Origin: Rubripirellula sp.
GTDB taxonomy: Bacteria > Planctomycetota > Planctomycetia > Pirellulales > Pirellulaceae
Direction: 5' to 3'
NCBI GenBank assembly: GCA_028823035.1
Contig: JAPKCI010000002.1
Coordinates: 1-64,000, forward strand
Length of the DNA: 64,000 bases
The notes under the pieces: model-generated
What the model was told of the DNA's origin: nothing
Database searches by the model: none
Seen by the model: the letters and a program-made list of their open reading frames with translations, nothing else
Made by a program: the position numbers and the translations under genes
Part shown: positions 59,078-64,000 of the stretch, piece by piece
Position numbering within the stretch: the stretch's first letter is position 1
Layout: each line of letters begins with the position of its first letter

Positions 59078-60594
59078 AATCAATCGCCAACTCTTTGGTC
59101 CTTGTCCTCTCTTTCCTGTGCCTAAAGCTGGCCACCGGAGAGAGTCCAGACATTGTCATGATCGCCATCGATGATCTGCGGCCCATGCTGGGTTGTTACG
59201 GAGATAGCAGGATCAAGAGTCCAAACATTGATTCACTTGCAAGCCGAGGAGTCGTTTTTGAGCGTGCCTATTGTCAATATGCCAAATGTGGCACCTCACG
59301 CCTGTCCGTGATGAGCGGTTTGAGGCCTGACTCGATTGGAATATTTAGTAACAATTCAGCTGATGTCAGCCGTTTTCGCGAGCTTCGCCCTGACGTGAAT
59401 TCTCTGGCCAGTTGGCTGAAACGATCGGGCTATCACACCCAAAGCTTCGGGAAAATCTATCACGATGGCTGGGACAATCCTGCCGACTGGTCAGCTGAAT
59501 CATACCCCGGACGCGATCGTGAAATGTTGGAGGTTGTCGATGCCGAAAACCCGTCATCGCCAACGGTCATTGCCGAACGATTGGACTGTCCTGTTATCCA
59601 ATCACCTGACGTTGATGACGAACATCTATTTGCCGGGCGAATGACGACAAGAGTGATTGGAACCCTCGATCATTTCCAAAGCCAAAAACCGCTGTTCCTC
59701 GCGATCGGATTCAGACGTCCACATCTGCCATTTGTAGCACCGAAAAAGTATTTCGATCGCTATAGCGTTGATGATTCATGGCTCGCAGGTAACCAAGTTC
59801 CCGACCCACGCACAACGAATCTGTCCTGGTTCAACTCAGACGGGTACATCGGTACCGCGCGGCGAGTGGGACTTGAAATGCCAGTGCGACCGGACCATGC
59901 CGAGGCGATCGCGTGGAATGGCTATGAAATGCGCAGTTACCGAGGAGTCCCCAATCAGGGCCCGATCCCGGTTGCGACCCAGATCAATTTGATCCATGCC
60001 TACGCTGCCTGCATCAGTTACGTCGATGCCCAAATCGGTCGCATACTCGACCAACTTCAACGGTCCCCGCGATTCAAAAATGCAATTATCATTTTGTGGT
60101 CGGATCACGGTTGGCACTTGGGTGAGCAATCCGCTTGGGGAAAAATGACCAACTTCGAGATTGCCACCCGAGTCCCGCTGATCATTGCAGCCCCGGGTGT
60201 ACGTCATGGACGCACCGATCAACTTGCTGAACTTGTCGATGTCTATCCGACCCTGTGTGATCTCGCCAAGATTGACCAACCTGACCATCTGGAAGGCGAC
60301 AGCTTACTGCCGGTATTACGATCAGGAGGTTCCACCACCGATTCAATCGCATTGAGCCAATACGCGCGTTTTCGTGAACGGTACATGGGCCGTGCGATTC
60401 GCACGCAACGGTATCGATACGTTGCATGGTTCGATCAACGCGAGAACAGTATCGTCGGGCGCGAATTGTACGATCATCAGGTTGACCCTCATGAGAACAA
60501 CAATCTGGCATTACGAAATGATCATACTGAACTGGTCGCCTCTTTTGATAAACAGCTGCAACACGCTTTCAAGCTGACGGCCACGAAACACTGA
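59074..60594 (+). CDS. Sulfatase, iduronate-2-sulfatase-like, with an atypical active-site motif
   Basis: A 506-aa exported sulfatase (signal peptide about 1-22). It has DIVMIAIDDLRPMLGCYGD with metal-binding Asp residues, SPNIDSLASRGVVF, the formylglycine site Cys72 in AKCGTSRLSVMSG, GFRRPHLPFVAPKKYFD and WSDHGWHLGEQSAWGK; these correspond to iduronate-2-sulfatase relatives. The usual Cys-x-Pro-Ser-Arg has Thr for Pro here (CGTSR). It removes sulfate esters from polysaccharides if matured. Its ATG overlaps the propeller gene stop (ATGA). A triple GATTCAT repeat begins within its stop codon. Confidence 0.92.
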   Translation: MKSIANSLVLVLSFLCLKLATGESPDIVMIAIDDLRPMLGCYGDSRIKSPNIDSLASRGVVFERAYCQYAKCGTSRLSVMSGLRPDSIGIFSNNSADVSRFRELRPDVNSLASWLKRSGYHTQSFGKIYHDGWDNPADWSAESYPGRDREMLEVVDAENPSSPTVIAERLDCPVIQSPDVDDEHLFAGRMTTRVIGTLDHFQSQKPLFLAIGFRRPHLPFVAPKKYFDRYSVDDSWLAGNQVPDPRTTNLSWFNSDGYIGTARRVGLEMPVRPDHAEAIAWNGYEMRSYRGVPNQGPIPVATQINLIHAYAACISYVDAQIGRILDQLQRSPRFKNAIIILWSDHGWHLGEQSAWGKMTNFEIATRVPLIIAAPGVRHGRTDQLAELVDVYPTLCDLAKIDQPDHLEGDSLLPVLRSGGSTTDSIALSQYARFRERYMGRAIRTQRYRYVAWFDQRENSIVGRELYDHQVDPHENNNLALRNDHTELVASFDKQLQHAFKLTATKH

Positions 60595-60613
60595 TTCATG
60601 ATTCATGATTCAT
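60593..60613. repeat. 7-bp tandem repeat, three copies, across a stop codon
   Basis: GATTCAT three times in a row from the second base of the sulfatase stop codon to the next gene's possible ATG at 60612. Confidence 0.85.
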
Positions 60614-60692
60614 GGCTGGATATTTTACTCAATTCGTTAAAATGCTTGCTGAAACCGACTCTATCTACACTTCCTCAATACAAGCTGAATCC

Positions 60693-61214
60693 ATGCCAAA
60701 GATTGGACCCATGATCGCCGCCTCCGCACAACTGGGGCTCGGTTACGCAGAGCGTCTACTCAAAGATGTCCCCGCGGATCGATTTGCACGATTCGCTCAG
60801 GTCGGTGATACGACCATTGAGTCCAATCATCCTGCATTTATCTATGGACATCTTGGTCTCTACGCATCCCGTGTGATCGCTGAACTTGGGTGCGACGCAT
60901 CCGACTACAATCCATCTGCAGAGTACGACAAGCTGTTTTCTAAGGATGCGGTATGTGTTGATGACCCAGACGGCTCCATCTACCCGTCCATGGAAGATGT
61001 TACATCCCATCTGTTCACCAACTATCAAGCTGCTATCGCGGCTCTTGAGCAGGCGGACGACTCGATCTTTGAGCAACAGAATCCCAACGAAGCCATGCGG
61101 GCCAAGTTCGCCACGGTTGGTGCGATGCACGCATTTTATGTTGGCGGACACTTCATGCTGCACATGGGGCAAATGAGCGCTTGGCGGCGGATGGCAGGTT
61201 TTGGACCAGCCTGA
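60693..61214 (+). CDS. DinB-like four-helix-bundle protein
   Basis: A 173-aa protein from ATG 60693 (an earlier ATG at 60612 would add 27 residues, MAGYFTQFVKMLAETDS..., of uncertain coding status). The bundle shows helices with MIAASAQLGLGYAERLLKDVP, the first metal-type His in ESNHPAFIYGHLGLYASRVI, and GAMHAFYVGGHFMLHMGQMSAWRRMAG near the C-terminus; the spaced His residues fit the DinB/YfiT metal site. Members include thiol transferases and metal-dependent enzymes, but most are unassigned. It lies 98 bases downstream of the sulfatase on the same strand. Confidence 0.78.
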   Translation: MPKIGPMIAASAQLGLGYAERLLKDVPADRFARFAQVGDTTIESNHPAFIYGHLGLYASRVIAELGCDASDYNPSAEYDKLFSKDAVCVDDPDGSIYPSMEDVTSHLFTNYQAAIAALEQADDSIFEQQNPNEAMRAKFATVGAMHAFYVGGHFMLHMGQMSAWRRMAGFGPA

Positions 61215-61539
61215 TTCTTCTAACTCTGCGGAAGATAGTTGAATTCAGGCAATGGAATGGGGACGGGATTAGAATCGACGGAACGCTAAATCGTGCCGCC
61301 GGAACAATCGTCCACTCACAGGTGACCGAGGAAACCCCGCCTTGGTCCGGCAGTCGGCCACCTGAGCGTACTACCTGCCAGACAGACGCAAGGACTCGGG
61401 ATAGCTTCATCTCAATTTTTCCCAGCCAGTTCCCCGACTAGCCAACTTCATTTCAGCGGAAGACTATCAACCGACGTTATTGATCCCGTCCGCCCAGATC
61501 ATTTACATCGATCCCACCAGTCAAATCAAAAGAAGTCGC
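61215..61539. other. Intergenic region before the DAHP synthase gene
   Basis: About 325 bases with no supported gene, RNA or terminator. An open frame (61181-61441) crosses the DinB-like gene end and has no coding features. Confidence 0.4.
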
Positions 61540-62880
61540 ATGCCCGCCTGGACACCTTCCTCGTGGAAAACCAAAACCGCGCTGCAGCAACCCCAATATG
61601 ACGAACCTGCAGAACTGGAAGCCGTGGTTAGAGAATTATCCGAACGCCCACCTCTGGTCACCAGCTGGGAGGTTGAACGGCTGAAGAGTCAATTATCGCT
61701 TGCGTCCTGTGGCGGTGCTTTTTTGCTACAGGGAGGCGACTGCAACGAAAGCTTTCAAGCCTGCCGTGCCGACCCCATCGAAAAGAAACTGAAAGTCCTG
61801 TTGCAGATGAGCCTGGTACTCGTCTTCGGAATGAACAAACCGGTCATTCGCGTTGGACGCATTGCAGGACAGTATGCAAAGCCGAGATCAAGCAATACCG
61901 AAAAACGCGATGGTGTGACACTACCTTCGTACCGGGGTGACTGCGTTAATCGCATACCGTTCACAGCCAAGGACAGACGCAATCGTCCCGAATTACTTCT
62001 GGAGGCTTATGGTCGGTCAGCTCAAACATTGAACTATTTAAGAGCTTTGGCCGAAGGCGGTTTTGCCGACATTCATCACCCTGAGAATTGGGAACTCGAT
62101 TGCGTTAGCCAAGCTGCAAGATCGCAGGAATATCACCAGATAGTTCGCGGAATCGGTGACTCATTACGATTCATCGATACCATCGGTGGCGTCACTCGCG
62201 CTGATCTTTCACGAGTCGACTTTTACACCTCGCACGAGGCATTGTTGCTGCCCTATGAACAGGCTTTGACCCGCCAGGCAATCAGCGGCAACGGTTGGTA
62301 CAACCTCGGAACACACTACCCATGGATCGGTGACCGCACACGAGATCTCGATGGTGCTCACGTCGAATATTTCCGAGGTATCGAAAACCCCATTGGCGTC
62401 AAAGTGGGTCCTACGGCCTCACCTGCTGAATTGACTGAGTTGATCGAAGTCCTGAATCCCAATCGGCAACTCGGTCGCATGACTCTGATTTGTCGATTCG
62501 GATCTGGCAAGATCCAGACCTGCTTGCCTCCACTAATTGATGCCGTGCAAAAATCGGGGCATCCTGTGCTCTGGTCCGTTGACCCCATGCATGGCAATAC
62601 CATGACGACGGACAATGGAATCAAGACCCGCCACTTTGATCAGATTCTGAGTGAGGTGCGGGACTCATTTGCGATTCACCAACAGCAGGGAACGATCGTT
62701 GGTGGCATTCACTTGGAACTCACTGGCAACAACGTGACCGAGTGCATTGGTGGTGCCGGGGGTCTTCAGTCAGCGGACTTGGCTCGCGCTTACGAAAGCA
62801 ATGTTGACCCGAGACTCAATTACGAACAGGCGATGGAAATCGCGTTTCTGATCGCAGGGCAAGCCAGAGAATCTGCCTGA
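61540..62880 (+). CDS. aroF: Type II (plant-like) 3-deoxy-7-phosphoheptulonate synthase
   Basis: Condenses phosphoenolpyruvate and erythrose-4-phosphate in the first shikimate-pathway step. 446 aa from ATG 61540, which has a weak Shine-Dalgarno (AAAGAAG) and begins MPAWTPSSWKTKTALQQPQYD. Class II motifs: FLLQGGDCNESF (metal Cys), RVGRIAGQYAKPRSSN, THYPWIGDRTR, GVKVGPTASP and DPMHGNTMTT. Type II enzymes are typical of plants, actinobacteria and some other bacteria, and are unrelated in sequence to AroG/F/H of E. coli. The aroDE fusion, also of plant-like arrangement, is 14 kb upstream. Confidence 0.95.
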   Translation: MPAWTPSSWKTKTALQQPQYDEPAELEAVVRELSERPPLVTSWEVERLKSQLSLASCGGAFLLQGGDCNESFQACRADPIEKKLKVLLQMSLVLVFGMNKPVIRVGRIAGQYAKPRSSNTEKRDGVTLPSYRGDCVNRIPFTAKDRRNRPELLLEAYGRSAQTLNYLRALAEGGFADIHHPENWELDCVSQAARSQEYHQIVRGIGDSLRFIDTIGGVTRADLSRVDFYTSHEALLLPYEQALTRQAISGNGWYNLGTHYPWIGDRTRDLDGAHVEYFRGIENPIGVKVGPTASPAELTELIEVLNPNRQLGRMTLICRFGSGKIQTCLPPLIDAVQKSGHPVLWSVDPMHGNTMTTDNGIKTRHFDQILSEVRDSFAIHQQQGTIVGGIHLELTGNNVTECIGGAGGLQSADLARAYESNVDPRLNYEQAMEIAFLIAGQARESA

Positions 62881-62951
62881 AGCAAAGACAGGAAAGGAAT
62901 CTGAATCCAAAGGTAATCTGGCATCAGCAACAACGACAAACACACCTTCCC

Positions 62952-63302
62952 ATGAATCACCATCGCCACTCGCGGCAAGCATCCGCTGCCAATACCCCAG
63001 CGGGCACCGCAACACCGTTGCAAGAGGCCCTTGCAGTCGTGGTGACCAAATTGTCAGAGGGTGAAGTGGTCAGTTTTGGTGACATTGCCAAACGCGCTGG
63101 TCACCCACGGGCTGCCCGAGCCGCCGGGGCCGTGCTGGCAAACTCAGCCGACACATTACCGTGGTGGCGGGTCGTCTATTCCGACGGTCATCTGCCACCG
63201 TGCAACCCCAGTTTGCAAGCTGAACGGCTTACTGCCGAGGGTGTTCAGCTGACAGGATTTCGCGTCCTGAAGTCTCCTCTGGGACGTTTCACACATCCGT
63301 AA
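62952..63302 (+). CDS. Alkyltransferase-like (ATL) protein, MGMT family
   Basis: A 116-aa protein of the DNA-binding domain of O6-alkylguanine transferases. It has VVSFGDIAKRAGHPRAARAAGAVLA (HTH and Arg finger region) and PWWRVVYSDG at the place of the catalytic PCHRV motif: Cys is replaced by Trp, so it cannot accept alkyl groups and should act like ATL proteins, marking O6-alkylguanine for nucleotide-excision repair. The first roughly 18 residues are a variable extension. It lies 71 bases after the DAHP synthase gene. Confidence 0.9.
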   Translation: MNHHRHSRQASAANTPAGTATPLQEALAVVVTKLSEGEVVSFGDIAKRAGHPRAARAAGAVLANSADTLPWWRVVYSDGHLPPCNPSLQAERLTAEGVQLTGFRVLKSPLGRFTHP

Positions 63303-63420
63303 ACCAAGATGAACTGTCCCGGTAGCGGCTCACAACATTGCCGAACCAGACTAAAATAGTCTACTGGAGGCAACTGACACCTCTCCCTTACCTGACCAAG
63401 AATAACGAACCGAGTCGAAT

Positions 63421-64000
63421 GATGATGAACCTACGAACATTCCTGTGCATTGCCCTTGCAGCCATCGGGTGCGCCGTCACAGTGGCTAATGATCGTCCTA
63501 ACATTCTGTTCATCATGTCGGACGATCATACAGCGCAAGCGGTTGGTGCCTACGCAACGCTGCTCAAAGATCTCGATCCAACGCCCAATATCGATCAACT
63601 GGCCGCCGGCGGCATCTGCTTTGACAATGCGTTTTGCACCAATGCCATCTGCACACCCTCCAGAGCATGCATCATCACGGGGCAATACAACCACATGAAT
63701 GGTGTCTTTGATTTGGGCGGCAGAATTGAGCGGGACAAACAATCGCTTCCAATGCTGATGCGAGATGCCGGTTACCAAACCGCCATGATTGGAAAATGGC
63801 ATCTCAAGGTCGAACCCAACTTTGATTACTACAAAGTCCTGCCTGGTCAAGGTAAGTATTTCAACACAGAGTTTCGTATCCAGGGCGACAAAAAATGGCC
63901 AAAAAACATCGTCAAGTATCCTGGTTCGCATTCATCGGATGTGATCACCGATGCAACACTTGATTGGTTTAAAAACCACCGTGATGCCGATAGGCCATTC
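63421..64000 (+). CDS. Exported sulfatase, N-terminal part (cut by window end)
   Basis: 193 codons of an open sulfatase gene continuing past the edge. A signal peptide (FLCIALAAIGCAVTVA) is followed by RPNILFIMSDDHTAQA with metal-ligand Asp residues, TPNIDQLAAGGICFDNAFC and the canonical formylglycine motif in Cys77-Thr-Pro-Ser-Arg, then GQYNHMNGVFDLGG and IGKWHL with the conserved Lys and His. This Pro-containing motif contrasts with the sulfatase at 59074. Likely a periplasmic or secreted polysaccharide sulfatase; class cannot be set from this part. Confidence 0.95.

Overview
The window looks like a chromosomal segment of a planctomycete, most likely in the Pirellulaceae (Rhodopirellula/Blastopirellula-like). 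The evidence is the mix of family types: a PVC-type cytochrome c/HEAT dehydrogenase, two sulfatases, a Tat-exported Gfo/Idh/MocA oxidoreductase, PQQ-type beta-propellers, a DUF1571 protein, GDSL hydrolases with a planctomycete-type GSSS motif, a large LptD-like outer-membrane protein, a fused AroD-AroE, a type II DAHP synthase, frequent TTG/GTG starts and moderate GC. No phage, integrase, transposase, CRISPR array, tRNA or rRNA was recognised. Genus-level placement is inference.

Layout. 0.4-6.8 kb: a ROK sugar kinase and a NagB/PIG-L fusion (amino-sugar use), a PhoD-like phosphatase and a PlsC-like acyltransferase, then a small unknown gene on the other strand. 7.2-17.4 kb: a PVC heme/HEAT protein, an unusual endonuclease/exonuclease/phosphatase + alpha/beta-hydrolase fusion, a Tat-exported oxidoreductase followed by a 16-bp repeat array, a decayed C39-peptidase gene and a galactose mutarotase. 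17.5-23.6 kb: tRNA-dihydrouridine synthase, a sigma-54 response regulator and carB; the gap between the last two holds two strong hairpins that look like a small-RNA locus on the + strand. 23.9-29.8 kb: a minus-strand operon with a membrane-fusion protein (C-terminal EF-hands), ABC ATPase, MacB-like permease, EEP-family hydrolase and EamA transporter. 29.9-35.7 kb: UDP-sugar pyrophosphorylase, lipoate-ligase-like protein and a giant FtsX-type permease. 35.9-45.8 kb: CutA, LptD-like protein, GDSL hydrolase, DUF885 peptidase, a translationally coupled HemW-like radical SAM/GcvH-like pair and a PQQ propeller. 46-54.5 kb: AroDE, a GNAT acetyltransferase, an A24-type prepilin peptidase, a REC-HATPase regulator, a class II photolyase and rplM-rpsI-infA. 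54.9-64 kb: a secreted protein of unknown function, DUF1571, PQQ propeller plus coupled sulfatase, DinB-like protein, type II DAHP synthase, alkyltransferase-like protein and a second sulfatase cut by the window edge.

How the genes fit together. Type II DAHP synthase and AroDE are both shikimate-pathway enzymes. The kinase and NagB/PIG-L pair could turn N-acetylglucosamine into fructose-6-phosphate. The five-gene ABC operon looks like a MacAB-type export system. The sulfatases, PQQ propellers, mutarotase and oxidoreductase fit breakdown of sulfated polysaccharides. The most unusual items are the radical SAM/GcvH-like pair, the candidate small RNA upstream of the response regulator, the EF-hand-bearing adaptor, the EEP-hydrolase fusion, the REC-HATPase fusion, and short tandem repeats of unrelated sequence sitting at several gene 3' ends.
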